A DNA stretch of 64,000 nucleotides, taken from assembly GCF_029227915.1 (NCBI RefSeq), contig NC_079876.1, positions 10,726,001 through 10,790,000 of the forward strand, written 5' to 3'. This DNA is from Hydractinia symbiolongicarpus. Its lineage: Eukaryota; Cnidaria; Hydrozoa; Anthoathecata; Hydractiniidae. The position numbers and the translations under genes were made by a program. The notes below the pieces were generated by a model. The model saw only the letters and a program-made list of their open reading frames with translations. It was not told where the DNA came from and made no database searches. Shown here one piece after another: positions 1 to 13,764 of this stretch. Positions within the stretch are counted from its first letter, which is position 1. The number at the start of each line of letters is the position of its first letter.

Positions 1-3000
1 TGAACGAACTAAAATGACTAAGTTTTAATCTCGGCTAACCTAAAGAGAAATAACGGTTTTACGACATCTTCCGAGAATGACTTCCAAGTAACGAGTACTG
101 TACGACGACTGCCGAATGTTTGATTTTCAATATTTTCCGCCGAAAGAACAGATCAACTTTACACTTAAATTTCACAACGAGTCTCAAATATTGCATTTAA
201 AAAAGAAAGATAATTTATTAAATTTAAGATTAAAAGACTTAAAGATAAAAAAAAACGATTCGAAAACATCATTTGAGCTTACCAAACGTCAGTTTTCCAC
301 ACCACAATAAATCAAAGATCTTAATTCATAATGATAACAATAAAAATAAACGCACTTGAAATAAAACTACTTCCCTCTTGATCGACATCGTCAAATGTTA
401 TATAAACAAAACCGGATTGTAGTTATGAACCGGAAAACCAAACGTTTCAACACTTTACTATTAAAAAAACATAGCGCGCCCTTTGTTATGTGACATTGTT
501 ATCTCACTCATGTTATGCCTCTTGAAACAGGAACTGGTTTTTAAAAATGACATCAAAATCGGAAACCACATGAGTGTTGCCATGACAACTTGATATTATG
601 TGTTCAGTAGCGAAAGATTTGGTCCAGTCATCCAGAAAAGAGAATAGGAATGTGGTCAAACGAACGCCACGTTTACTTTTTGTGAATAAAATGTGACACA
701 AATGGCTGCATGATGTGTATAAGAAAGAAAACGTTCCATTTATGTCAACGCGACAGACTAACTACGTGTCATATTTTTTTCCACCTGCCAAAAATGGTAA
801 TTAACTTCAACTATTTACATTGAAGTGTTGGACAGAAAAGTCAATTTATTGTTAATTATAAAAATTGTTGGCGAAAGGTTAGACATTTTCCCAGTGCAAG
901 CACACATTAAGAGAATGAATAACTGTCAATGATTGGCCGTGTACCACGTGACCTTGCCTAAACTATTTTCTAATTTGCGAAGCAAACACACATTCTAATG
1001 GGTAAAACGAAAAAATATAGATAAAAATGACTTTCAAAGCAGAATTTATGGTTCTAACTCAAAGTGGAGACAACGTCTGCTAAAGAAGGCGCTCGTCACA
1101 ACTTTTGAAAATTTCTTAGGACACCTCAATTATGTCCTTCGTTGTTACATTTGTAATAAGAATTGGCTTGTCAAAATGTTTTCATTGTAAAGAACCAATT
1201 TTTTCTCTCACATTGATGTCAACGTATCAAGTATGGACCCACCACACTGTAAAAGAAATGTTTTTCTTCACTGAAGTGTGCAACAAATAAATTAAACACA
1301 ACTTGAATGTGTCAACATTGTCTAGCCTTGTGCCAACTCTGTATGGGAGTGTAAAGTTTGTGTTGTTGATACAATACACATTAAATGTTAAATAAAAACG
1401 TATAAAATGAAAACCAGATATTAAGCAACTTTTCTTTTAACTCAAAAATTCATGAAATTAGACAGAGACTCTTAAAAAGAGACCCTTTGGAGACAATAAA
1501 AATAGGTTTTTGTTAGTGTACTTGTTTTTCCATTCTTTTGCAGATCTCGATGTCCCAAAGAAATAAGGTAAGCTACACAATGGTAATCGAGTTTTATTTA
1601 CTGCTGACTCCCTAAATTAGTTGTCAATTACTTTATAAGGATGTCCTCTCTAAATAATGATGTCCTGTTCCGTATGATCCCTGTTGTCAGTTTTATTTTT
1701 GAATAATTGCGAGGGATATCCAACCAAAGTTTAGATTTGTGAAAATATTTCAGATTTGTAGAAAGCTATTATCATCGCCATGTTGTTTCAAACGACAAAT
1801 ATTTATTTATCAACTTGACATGTTTTGTGCCTGTGAACACATTAAATAAGTAAATAAATAAATAAATAAAAAATTTCTATAAATAGCCACGTTATTGTTA
1901 TTATTGGTATAGAGGGTTGATGCACTCTAACTTGAACTGCTGTGATGCAGAATAGACAAAGTTTGCAGAATGGTTTTCATACCAAATTATTACTTAAGGG
2001 TTTGCGCAAGTCACTATAAAAATAATAATGTACCACATAAACTGAAAAATAGTAATGTAGAAATATGCAACGGCTTTCGTCGGAAAACAGCTGTTGGAAT
2101 TTTTTTTACGCGCCAAATTATAAACATTGAATGTACAACCATAGCTCGAAAATTTTATTTTTTCCAAAGAACCTTCTTGCTTAAAGCAACAACACAAACA
2201 AAACTTACCCAAGAAATAAAAGAATTTATTACAATCTACAACATGCGGTTAAGAGAAATTTTTCACCATTAAATTTCCACTTTTAACTCAGATTGTAATG
2301 AGGAAGGACTTTGTTTTTCCTCAAAGGATGTTGGCACGCAGTTAATATGTGAAAATAAAAGAAAGATTAACTCTTAAATTAGTTTCATCCTTGTAATTGC
2401 TTTTACTTTAATAGACAAATAGACGAATTTTAAAATGTCTCCATGGCACAAACCACTAACCGTGACTTTTTACTTTGTCCTAATAATGGGAAGTACTGTT
2501 TCGACTTGCTTATTCAGAATAATAGGAAGCATTGTGTCAACATATTTGATCGGATTGGAAAGACAATATTAAGTTTGCATAGCATTTAATTCTAAAAATG
2601 CCGTATAAGTTTTGTGGTTCGTCGTAATAATTTCCGGGTATAAACTGCATGTCACGATTTTGAGGAAAGAAAGACTTATTGTGCATGCGTGCCAAAAGAA
2701 CAACAAATTTTTTATATAAGTGTTTAGTCATCAAGTGAAGGGGAAGTCAACAATGATGAAACATAAATACAAGAGATAAAAACATCATTGCTAAACTCGT
2801 CTCCAGGGCTTATAAGGTTTTATATAGGTGATAAGGTATGAAGTCCTTGCACGAAGTTGGTTTGTTAAGTAAGATATTTTTCAGCAGTAAACGGAGTACA
2901 CGCTTTTTTTATACGAATATCAAAATTATACCCAGGCTGGTCCTTATTTTTATTTCTTTATTGTTTTTAACATGAATTCTCAGCCTGATGTTCTTATAAC

Positions 3001-4414
3001 TTATATTCTTAATAAAAGGCGCGTTGGGGAATATAAAGAAAGAAATATAAAGAAAACAAATTAGTTTTGTGTCACTTTACTTGAATCGCTCTTCACGAGG
3101 GCTTCGATCACTAAATTTTGGTGGATATTATCACAGTTCTTATAATTTCATATGACATTATGTCCAAATACTTATATTTGATTAAATTTTTTAGCAAAAA
3201 AACGAATGTAAACAAAAAACTAGAGTAGTGAAGCGCCTGCAGCAACATTTTCATCTGTGGGGAAGAACCTTGCAAAAAACTCGTGGGGAAGAGTAAATAA
3301 CAGACTTCACTTTGGAGCCATGCAAATGCTTTGATAAGTCTTTCAAATAAACATCAGTATTTCCTAATCCTTTGTTTACGCGCCACCCTTCAGCGTAAAT
3401 ATAAATATTTTACTGCATATATATCAAAGCTTACTAAATAAACATCCACAATGGAGTGTGTCAATGTAAATTTTCGTTTTTTAAATATTTAAAACAAATA
3501 TTGGATGTGGTATTTAAGTTCTATAAATGGACTTCAAAAGTTTTATTTGGAGAAAGAAAAATAAACAACACTTTCTGTTGACATTTTTATAGCTGAAAAT
3601 ATTTCCTGTAACGGTTACTTCCGGATGACCTTCCGCACATCCGGATGACTCACTACCGTTCAGGGTTTTTTGCATAAAATCAAATAAATAAACAAATCAT
3701 GCTTTTTTCTTAATAGCTCGAAACACGCACATAAAACAGACGCGTTTTGTTTTCATACACGTAGGTGCGTCTCAAAAGGACTGTATTATACATAAATGAA
3801 AACAGAATTGGTTGCCATAACAACAGGAAACTGCTGCAATCAGCAGTTTTTTCTAAATCGGAAAATTACCCTCGCTTGTTTCAGGTTTAGTACTTTGAAG
3901 CATTGTTTAGGTATGAAATCAAATATGACTTTATTAATATAATAAGTTACTAAGCGAAGAAAAATTGATAAAAAATGATGATGTCAGCAATTTGATAATA
4001 TTCAATCTTCCTAAAGGAAATGCCGACGCCGCCGATTTTAAAGACAAATTTTCACTTTTATGGTAGAAACGGGCGTTATACATTTATGGTAGAATCGCGC
4101 GTTATACCTTCCTTTGTTGCCGTTGTGGGTGCGTTAAAATAAAAATAAAAAACGATGTAAAAATTTGTATTCACGCCAATAAACACTAAAAAAATATTAT
4201 CCTAATATAAAATATATCCTAAATTGTCAAAAAAAAAAAAAAAAAAAAAAATTGTAATTTCATTAAAAAAGTAAACAGAGTTTTCTAATTTTTCTGTTTT
4301 AGAATCTGTCATAACTTTTAAAAATGCAAAACTAGATGTCGCCTGATGACGTCATACACTGAAATAATTTAACCACATTTCAGCCATAGTAAAAATACAA
4401 TTTTCAAACCCCAC
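1..4414. other. intergenic AT-rich sequence, no supported gene
   Basis: Short open frames occur on both strands but none shows a recognisable domain, biased composition or plausible splice structure. There is a short AAAT microsatellite near 1845-1870 and a poly-A run near 4230-4250. Confidence 0.6.
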
Positions 4415-4930
4415 AAATGGCGTTACAAATCTCTCCAACGGCGTTACAAATCTCTCAAATGGCGTAAACATCTCTCAAATGGCGTTACAAATCTCTCGAA
4501 CGGCGTTACAAATCTCTCAAACGGCGTTACAAATCTCTCAAATGGCGTTACAAATCTCTCAAATGGCGTTACAAATCTCTCAAACGGCGTTACAAATCTC
4601 TCAAACGGCGTTACAAATCTCTCAAACGGCGTTACAAATCTCTCAAATGGCGTTCCAAATCTCTCTAACGGCGTTACAAATCTCTCAAACGGCGTTACAA
4701 ATCTCTCAAATGGCGTTACACATCTCTCAAACGGCGTTACAAATCTCTCAAACGGCGTTACAAATCTCTCAAATGGCGTTACAAATCTCTCAAATGGCGT
4801 TACAAATCTCTCAAACGGCGTTACAAATCTCTCAAATGGCGTTACAAATCTCTCAAATGGCATTACAAATCCCTCGAACGGCGTTACAAATCTCTCAAAT
4901 GGCGTAAAAATCTCTCAAATGGCGTTACAA
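4415..4930. repeat. 21-bp minisatellite, about 24 copies
   Basis: The unit reads approximately GGCGTTACAAATCTCTCAAA plus one base (C or T). Copies differ mainly by an ACGG/ATGG alternation at the unit junction. Because 21 is a multiple of three the array stays open in both directions: the plus strand gives a seven-residue repeat of ALQISQ type and the minus strand one of TPFERFV type. There are degenerate copies at both edges, and a few units are shortened by two or three bases near 4465 and 4905, which breaks the frame. I treat it as non-coding satellite, because no start context, flanking exon or splice site is evident. Confidence 0.9.
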
Positions 4931-4935
4931 GAACA

Positions 4936-7354
4936 ATTATCATTGTTGCTTGTAAATTAAGAAGCAAAAATGATTTAAAATTAATTCTTGTATCGCTAAG
5001 TTTAAAATACATTTTTTCAGCGGAAGTAAAATCTTTTATTAGAAGAGAAAGCAGCTTATATGAAGGTCTTTTATTTCACGCTGCGCAAAATTAAAACTGT
5101 TCCCTTCACAACAGTTGGCATTAGAAAGTTGTACCATGTAATCGCTTTAAAGATTTTTGCGAACAAGTACATAGAAACTAAGACACCTATCATTTAACAC
5201 TAAGGAGTTAGCTAAGCGCGTGTATTTGAGAGAAATAGGCGTTGGAAACAATAATCGCAGCAAGCCATTGCGATAATTTACTATCATTTGACTGGATTTA
5301 ACCTTCGTGTAACTTTAATCATCCCACTGGATTTAATTTGCACGTGACATGTCTGATTACAATGCGTGGTTTTCATCCTCTTCCTTATTTTTTTACAAAC
5401 TTTATAATTAATCATCTTTATTAAAACCATACTTCATGCACTCTCCATCGCTGATACTTTTATTTATCTTAATTGACTAATCCGATAATTAATTCAATCG
5501 TAGCAATTCCTTAATCTAAATTTGTCCAAATTTCCCGACATGTTATTGTATTTTTAATATTTTAACGCGAGCGCAAAAATTTTCAAACTCATATGTGGTT
5601 AGTGTGATTTCGGCATTATCTAACAAGTTTATGAATGAGCAGTGTGGAGAAGAGCATGACATGATTAACGAGGACATGAGCTTCTAATTGTTGTAATCAA
5701 ACATCATTTCCGTTTTGAGACAATATAAATTACAAGGGGGTATTAAATCGACTCAGATAAATTAAATATACCGCGAGTTTTATTTTACACAACAATCAAT
5801 TACCCCCTGGTGGATATTTATAAAGTACTCTTTAGCAAACAAATTTATCCTAGATTCATTTCCGCGACCACTGTAACGTTTTTAAATATATCGTTAGCAT
5901 GTCCACTTGAGTTACTCACAAATGACACTCGCACGCTTACAAATTAGGCCCCGTATACCTTTACATGTAATCGCGTAAGAAAAACACAAGAATGGAAAAA
6001 ATTCTGTTAAAACAACGATGCTTGAAGATTTTGGGTCAATTTTAAAATTTTCATCGTTTAATATAAAGAAATGGTAGCTACGTTTTCGATAATGATGCAT
6101 GGACGCATGGTATAGAAGTGCTACGGGAGTGTAACGAGCCCAACACAGATCATTATTTTAGACCTGTTTATCTGCAAAGAATATGCAATAAATTTGTAAA
6201 AAGTTTGGAAATATTTTTAATCGCTAAGTATGAAGATTATAATAAACACTTAGTCCTGTAAAATATTACAAAACAAAGAAACAAACCTTTGAACAAATTT
6301 ACAAACATCTCACCTCTGAAAAGCGATCACCACGTTTCAAACACACGACTGTACAACCATTTAATAAAAACTACTTCGTTGTTTTAGCCAAGTTTATTTA
6401 CCAACATAACAATTGTGATTTGTAGAAAAAATAAAATTGTTCTTCCTTGTTGATTTTAAAACATATTCTGTTAAGCGGAAGAGAATTCCGTCATGTTAGC
6501 TGATTCACACTTGGTTAATAAAAGGCTGCAATAATTAAATTTCTTGAAAGTTTATTTACAATACCACACACCCTCCACCACAGATGCTTTATTTAGTTCA
6601 ATTGCGTGACCTCTTAGAATATTATGGAGAAATTTTCGAGGTATTTCAGATATTTTGAGTAAATTTTACGTTATATTTAAGTAATTTCGAATCTTTCTTC
6701 ACGGCTATTAATTTGTTCAGCGTTCCCTTTTTTTATTTGTTACGCTACGAAATTTGTTATGCTCTCGAAGACATATCATTAGGTAACGCATTTTCTAAAA
6801 CATAAGAATTTAATTACTTTTACGCTATTTCTAGGATATCTGACCACGGTAATTATCCGATGAAAGGGTTCCTTTTTTAGACATCAGTTAATAAATACAT
6901 CGTTTATTAATCTTGTTAAGTTTTAAAATAAATAAATAAATAAATAAAGTTAGTTTCCAAGCCTCTCATATATTGGGTGGGATTTAAAAATATTTAAGCT
7001 ATTTGTTTCGGTTTTTGTTTTGTTGTTAGTTTTGAATTTTTTGAAACTTACTTTTACTGGAGAATAAAAATAAATTGATATAAATGTAACATATTTAAAT
7101 AAAAACCCAACTTATATCAAATTTTGGTATTTATAATTGCATTAACAAAGAAATATCGAAGGTTTGCCAGCGCGGAACTGATTGCTGCAGAAGTAAGTGA
7201 TAAAAACAACAACGCGATAATAATATTTTGTAAACTTTTAATATGCAAATAAAAATAGCGGAAATAATTGAAATTGTGATTATTAGAAAATAACTCATTT
7301 CCGCACTATTTTCGAACGAAGTAGTAATGTTTATTCTCGTATGTAATACCATCA
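4936..7354. other. intergenic sequence, no supported gene
   Basis: AT-rich sequence with only random-looking short frames. An AAAT microsatellite of about five units lies near 6928-6947. Confidence 0.55.
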
Positions 7355-7359
7355 TACGA

Positions 7360-7446
7360 AACAAACAAACAAACAAACAAACAAACAAACAAACAAACAA
7401 ACAAACAAACAAACAAACAAACAAACAAACAAACAAACAAACAAAC
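7360..7446. repeat. AAAC tetranucleotide microsatellite
   Basis: About 21 uninterrupted AAAC units. The sequence immediately downstream (7450-7625) is a looser ACG/ACA-rich purine-pyrimidine repeat. Open frames across this block, in both directions, are by-products of the repeat and not genes. Confidence 0.95.
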
Positions 7447-7625
7447 TTCCACGTAAAAATCCAAACAACAGCAACGACGACTACGACAATGATGACGACG
7501 ATACAGAAACAAGGACGACGGAAACAACGACAGCACCAACGACTACGACAACGATGACGTCGACAAAAAAGAGGACGACGAAAACAAGAGCAACACCAAA
7601 CGACTACTACTACGATAGTTAGTTT
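7447..7625. repeat. degenerate ACG-rich simple repeat
   Basis: Imperfect repetition of triplets such as ACGACTACGACAACG follows directly on the AAAC microsatellite. It is compositionally unlike the AT-rich surroundings. Confidence 0.6.
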
Positions 7626-8263
7626 CAAAACCATATTGATTTTAGCTGACGTAAGCATGCCTCGTTTTCCAACGCTGTCTACTAGTTCTACATATCTGCA
7701 AAAACAAAGCTTTCGTAGCCTGTGGATGTTATGTAAGGTAGCTCTGCTTAACCATTTCGAGAAGTAACCAAAAATTCGACCTAATATGCTCGAATTTGCA
7801 GTTATTTGTTAATTTCATACTTTTATTTTGTTGACATGGTGGTATCGTGTAGATGTCAAAATTATTAAGTGTTTAGAGGGTGTCCTTACATTAATGATTG
7901 ATAAGAATTTGGTATTTAATTCTATTCCTCAACCTGTGCCTCACAGAAACAAAATGTCTTACAAGTACAGAAAACAAGATAGACAAAACAAACAAAACAA
8001 ACAAACAAACAAACAAGTAAATAAATAAACGAATATTTTTTCATGGTGACAGATATTTGTTGTTTCAAAAATAATTCCTAATATAGCAATCCTTTTCTTT
8101 GCAGCGTGAAGAATAAACGCTTAACAACTTGTACATATACCTTAATCACAATGTAACTAAAAACTATTGTTGGAAGCAACTTTGCTCTTTCTCAAACTTC
8201 TACAGAACAATTTACTCACAAGACAAATTAAGCTGGCTCGCATATATAATATCTCTTTTCCTT

Positions 8264-8383
8264 TGCTTGGTATTCTAGTTTGTTCGGTATTTTAATTTGT
8301 TCGGTATTTTTGCCCGTTCAGTATTTTTTGTTTGTTTGGTATTTTTGTTTGTTCGGTATTTTTGTTCGTTCGGTATTTTTCGT
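8264..8383. repeat. 17-bp tandem repeat, about 6-7 copies
   Basis: The unit is approximately TTGTTCGGTATTTTTGT with substitutions. It gives a spurious FVWYF-like reading on the plus strand. Confidence 0.75.
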
Positions 8384-8390
8384 CACAGAT

Positions 8391-11300
8391 AGATTTACTA
8401 TAGCAATTTTTTATCTTGCCAAAGACAGAGAACGTTTGGAGACAATACATGTAAACACCAAAACTTTGATCGAGGTGGCGACCGGTTGTCCTTATTTTTT
8501 TTTTGAAGAAATCTAGGTCAATATTGTTCCTTATTACGTTGTTTAAAAAGTAAGAAATCTGTCTAATAGAGTTTTTTAACTTACTTATTCAATTTTGAGC
8601 CAGCAACTAAAATGGAATAACTATTTCTACATTTGATTTACCGTATCCCAACATTGACTTGTTCTGCCAAACATCAGCCTAAATTTTTTTACAAACATGC
8701 CCGTATTGTCTTAAAAAATATTCTACGCAAGAGGATAAACAAAGAGTTACAAATTGTGGTGACATCAACACAAAAAAGTTGACCACCTTACCGTTTGTCC
8801 GTTGTGAATGTCGTGTGTCCTGTCAGCGTCAAATGACTTGACCTGTATGTTACTAAAAGGCGGAAAAATACACAGTCTCACAAATAATTTTGAACAAAAA
8901 AACTGAATGAAAATAAATCAAGCGAATAATTGCTTCATTAGATACTGCAAACAATCTTTTAATTAATTCACGATTATTAATTAGTTATGTTGATCACGTG
9001 ATTAGAAGGGCGTGTCATGGTAACTAATGTTTATATCCTGTTGTCATGGTAACTATGGTATGCATTTTTTTGTTTTATAGAAAGAAGCTGGTTGTAGATA
9101 GATACGTGAGTATAATTAGCAAACAAATCTAGGTATTATTATTTGAATTATTGTTGAATGTTCATCATTCTTTGAACGTGACAATTTAGTTGGAATCTAG
9201 ACGTATTTTGTTGCAAAAATATGACGATTTCAAGGCTATTTGGATATTTTGGATAAGACTAAAATTTGATTTGTAAATATACTAAAATTTTGCGATGTTA
9301 AGTTTGCGAAAACTAACCAAATAACTTGGTTGTAGCCACTAGCTGTGTTCTATTACAGAAAGAAAAGATGTACAAAGAGTGACATGCTCTATTGAAATTA
9401 ACGTGTTCCTTTCTACCTCTCTCCCAACCAAAATTACCAAAAAACGGAATTCAGATGAACGATACAAACGGCCAGTTAGTTTGTCCAAGAAGATAAACGG
9501 CTCGCTTAAATACAACGGCCCGTCAAAAGACATGCCAGAAAAACGATACTATTTCATACATACATACATACATTACTCATAGTTTGATGTGTGAATGGCA
9601 CGATTTTCTTTTAAATATTTAACACTAAAAATAATTATAATGGAAATCAAGTTTCTTCCTTCTTTTATTCTTAATTTCGTCGTGTTAATTAAACGCATCA
9701 ACTCATGCTGCTAATTGCGTTTAATTACGGAGTGATCGTCGTAAGGAAACAATAATGACCTGAGCTGAACAACTTTTTAGAAAAGTCATTTTTAAATGAA
9801 CATAAAAATACTAGTTATTAAGTATTAATGATGGCGGGGGAAGGTTCTATTGTTAGATAAATTGTTTTGAAAGAATGTTTGGTTGTGTCAAGTTAATTTG
9901 TAATGACAGAGGGATTAACTTCACGGAATTTCGTTTTAATTATGTCCTAGACACATGTTTTACGACGGCTTATAATGATGCAAATATTTGCAACGCGAAG
10001 TAAGTACGCGTTAGTCAATAAAACTCATCATTAAAACGTCAGTTTCTGAAAACAGAGAAATGTGAAAAAATCGTTAAATACCGTTAATTCTCGATGACAA
10101 CACCCGTGGCGTTTACTTCAAAAATCGCTTCTCTGTGACAATTAATATTAGTTTTGCTCACTAATGTATTCCATGAGACGCATTGAGGCGTTTATTGAGA
10201 AAGAAGTTCATATCAAAATTTTATCTCTAAGAAGGGGGAAAGGGGGGAGGCGTAATTAACCGGACCTAATCTATATATCGATATATATACATCGAGATCG
10301 AGGGGTAAAATCGGGAGTTTTTGGTTCGTATAATACTTGAGTATTGATATGTTCGTACAATCTAGTGTTAAAACACAATACAAACTTGTTTCAAACACAA
10401 TTTTAAAATCTTTTAGAAGAGTAATCAAGAAAATAAGGAAACAAAAACCCTGGCGGAAGTTCAGTGTCAGTTCAGGAAGTGAAAATTAACCAAATTTACA
10501 GCTGATCATAAAATCTACTTTTGGCAAATAAATTAATAATAAATGACCACGTGATTATATAACTACCAATTAAAAACAATGTGAATTCCCACATGTAAAC
10601 CCACATCAGAGACATTTTATAATAACCATGTTATCAAAATATAATTATAAATTTCATAAGCCAATATCAACGTGTTTTTGACAAAAATCGTTAAAAAATA
10701 GCTAAACACAACTCCATTACGTTTAAAAATATTTGTTGTTTCTTTCAAAATATTTTATGCATACGTCCAACCTGATCCAAAAAACACTTTTAACAACAGC
10801 TCAAATAAAATTAAAGAAAAATAGACCTTTCCGTATTTCTTAATTATGCAAAACTAAATTAAAGTGGTCAATACTAAAAATGATTCTATCCCTAAGTTCC
10901 TTACCAACAGGTAAAATAAATTACCTAATTTCGTAAATATTTCTGTTCCTTAAGTGTCTCAATTGCAAGCTGAGAGTTACGGTCAAACCCTTTATATAGC
11001 CGAGCTTTCTAAGAATAGCCTCGTTTTCAAAATAGTTATTTTCTTCAAATCTAAATAAAATCCACCCAGAATATTATATTGCTCTAAAAACTTCAGTTTT
11101 GTCATGATAATTTGATATTCCATTTGATATTCCATCTGAATATCCTTTGAAGAGCATAAAACCATTTTAAAATTTTGGATGACGTCATAATTATTTTAAT
11201 TTATGAAATTTATAAAAAAGGTATATTACGACACTAATAAATAAAACCAAAAAATACACAAAGGAAATGTAACATTGCAGCGATTCGTGTGGTGAATGAT

Positions 11301-11617
11301 CGAGTATAAGCAACACAAAGTTTGGGTTAAGGTTCAATGTTACTTACGTTTCATGTTCAATTCGCGTGTTTGATCTTTCCATTATGTTGATGCGCTAACC
11401 ACAATCAAGAAAAGTTATAGTTAAAATCACGTTTTATGTATGTAATTCACATAACTCGTGGTACAATGGAAGTCTTAAAAACCACTACTGCTTTAGAATC
11501 TGTAGTTTCGTTTTAATCTTTTCGTTTCAGGCGGCCTGTTGCTTACTGGTAGCTTCTTTCTTACCGAATTTAATTTTCGCTTATAAAGAGAAAATGAAAT
11601 AAAAAGGTGTAATACTA
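8391..11617. other. intergenic sequence, no supported gene
   Basis: No protein-coding signal or RNA gene is recognised in this stretch on either strand. Confidence 0.55.
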
Positions 11618-13764
11618 ACCCGTGTGCCCCAACCCAGCCAAATTATTTACCCACCCATCACCCACTTAGCCAAATTAATTATCCACTAACCCCCACCCAG
11701 CCAAAATATTTACCTATCCACCCCAATCTACTCCAAAAAATATGGATAAGAAGCATTGATAAGAATTACAGATGATTCAAAAGAATTTAAAGATGTTTTT
11801 CTTTTGAGTCAAGGAAACACTAAAGATTCCGGAAAGAACTACCAGAAAAAAGTTTGAAAACAAGTAAAGTTGTACTGGATCAGCAAAATGAGTTAATAAA
11901 ATACAATGTCAGCTCTTTCCGATGTCTATCGCATTTTGATTGATGAATCCGGTGGTCCTATTACATCGCAAACAATAGTTAATTAGCCGAGAAACTTTAA
12001 GCAAATTACAAACCGAAAAGCAAGTCTAAAAATAAAAGAAACATTACCAACCGACGAGCTCACGTCCTCACTTGGAGGAAACTTTGTTGCATCTCAAGAG
12101 AAGATAAACTGAGAAACTGATATCTTTCATTATACTTAAAAACACATACATAGCTTTTGGTTGTATGGACAGGCAAATAAATGACATAGTATCATTTTGC
12201 TGTGGTGGTGCACATTCATGACTCTTAGGAGTAGATACAACATCCTATCTTTATGATATGTGATTGTCTGACACTTGTTATAGCAATTAAAGAATCAATA
12301 ATACGAAAACAGGTAAACAATAATGTTCCATATATCCAAAGCTAAAGATTTACTCAACAATTTCTTCCTGCCGATCCGTTAATCTCCGAACATATATTGA
12401 TCGGCGTGGATCCAGAATCTGCAATACTTTCTGGTTTTAAAAGTGCAAGAAAAGCTTTGTGTTCGCCATCTCTCTGAAAGAGACAAAACTAAATAAACAT
12501 TTAACAAAATAAGGCCAGTTATCATCGAACAAAACGCACGCATTCATTGAAACTATCAAAGATATATATGGCTATCATGAAAGAGATGCTCATGTGTATG
12601 GCTTAGCTAAGTCAAAGGACCAAAGGACTAAAGCGCATTCAAAGAGAAGCTACTATCTTAAGAAATAGCTGAAATGATCTGTCCCTTGGATTTTACATTT
12701 GGTTTGTTTCCAAAGGACAAAATCGATTTATCTCTATCTGTTATACAGCAGGTAAGAGAAGAAACTGATGTTTACTAAAACAATGCACGCCGTTGAAGGA
12801 AAAAGGAAGCAAACATATGTCAAAAAGAGTATATCAAAGTGCATTGAGAATCTCACCCAAGTCGTCGAAAAGAATAAGATGACAAAATTCGTGCCATTTA
12901 CGGCGCCGGAAAAGTGGCCACATTAAGAAATTTCAACAGTAACAACAAAGCGTCGATGATACCTACCAAGAGCTAAAAAACACTGAAAGAAATCATAGTT
13001 GTCGATATAACTGAAGACATACACATGAACCAAGTTTCCATGTTGATAGATCGCCCGAGTTGAACATTGAGCCGGAAGCAGGATATATGCTTGCAACAAC
13101 TGACGGTAATTTAAAGTTTACTGATCCCCGACAACACGGAGAAATTAAATTCCAGGTGCATTTGAGGGGTAATTAGCCGAGATCGATATCCAATTGCCAT
13201 GGGAAATGTGGTAAACCAAACACCCAAGATGACAAATTGTTTGTACGATCATTTGGAAAGTCAAATCGAACCCACAAAAAGGCAGGGGAAAAAAACGAAA
13301 CAGGGACCAAAGTATATCTATTCTTTGGAAGAATGCATTAAAAATTATAACAAAGAAGAATATTACAGTTCCTTATATTCTTTTCACTATGAAAAGATTG
13401 TGGCTGACAAGGTCACAGTGGAGTCTGTATCTAAATTGGAGAAAGCATCTCTTACAATTTAGGAATTGGGGAATTATAACATGACTCACATTCTGCGCAC
13501 TTACATTTAGAGTATATATATTAGTTGTTTTCGAAAACTTTATCTGCGTAAACTATAGCTCTCGTGAAAAATCTTTGTTTTGTTTCTGCTTATCAGTCTA
13601 TCGCGTTGATTTTAATATCCGGTTTAATAAAGTAAATGTACATTTTTTACAAGCTTATTGGTTGAGGGGGTAAGAGGGTAAATATTTTGGCTAGGTGGAC
13701 TGAGTTGGGGTGGGAGGGCAAATATCTTGGCTTTGTGAGGGTGAGTCGGGGTTGGCACACGGTT
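11618..13764. mobile_element. decayed DNA transposon with inverted, internally repetitive ends
   Basis: The left end begins ACCCGTGTGCCCCAACCC. The right end, read in reverse complement, begins AACCGTGTGCCAACCCC. Both termini continue for about 100 bp as pyrimidine-rich subrepeats of the form AGCCAAA-ATATTTACCCACC in mirrored orientation. The element is flanked by TAATACTA (11610-11617) and TATTACTA (13765-13772), an 8-bp pair with one mismatch, as expected for a target-site duplication. The interior contains only broken open frames on the plus strand, the longest at 13199-13462. The 8-bp duplication fits hAT-like and some other cut-and-paste superfamilies; the superfamily is not determined. 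Confidence 0.7.
13199..13462 (+). pseudogene. coding remnant inside the 11.6-13.8 kb transposon
   Basis: An 87-codon open frame begins MGNVVNQTPKM and is rich in lysine, tyrosine and glutamate, with a protein-like composition (for example YSLEECIKNYNKEEYY near the middle). I do not recognise the family. It is the longest intact piece of what was probably a larger element-encoded protein: upstream fragments in the same orientation (about 12580-13000) read as short protein-like stretches interrupted by stops and frameshifts. It lies about 300 bp from the right inverted end of the element, where the 3' end of a transposase gene would be expected. It is unlikely to be a functional gene on its own. 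Confidence 0.35.

Noticed and set aside
1970-2272. 100-codon plus-strand frame as a possible gene
   Set aside because: No domain, random composition, overlapped by an equally long minus-strand frame, and no splice or promoter support.
4444-4907. Repetitive proteins on both strands (TPFERFV and ALQISQ repeats)
   Set aside because: Both follow automatically from a 21-bp tandem repeat; there is no start context, splice sites or flanking exons.
7131-7658. Long minus-strand frame with repeated VCLF
   Set aside because: Translation of the AAAC microsatellite plus adjacent ACG repeat; overlapping frames on both strands are equally open.
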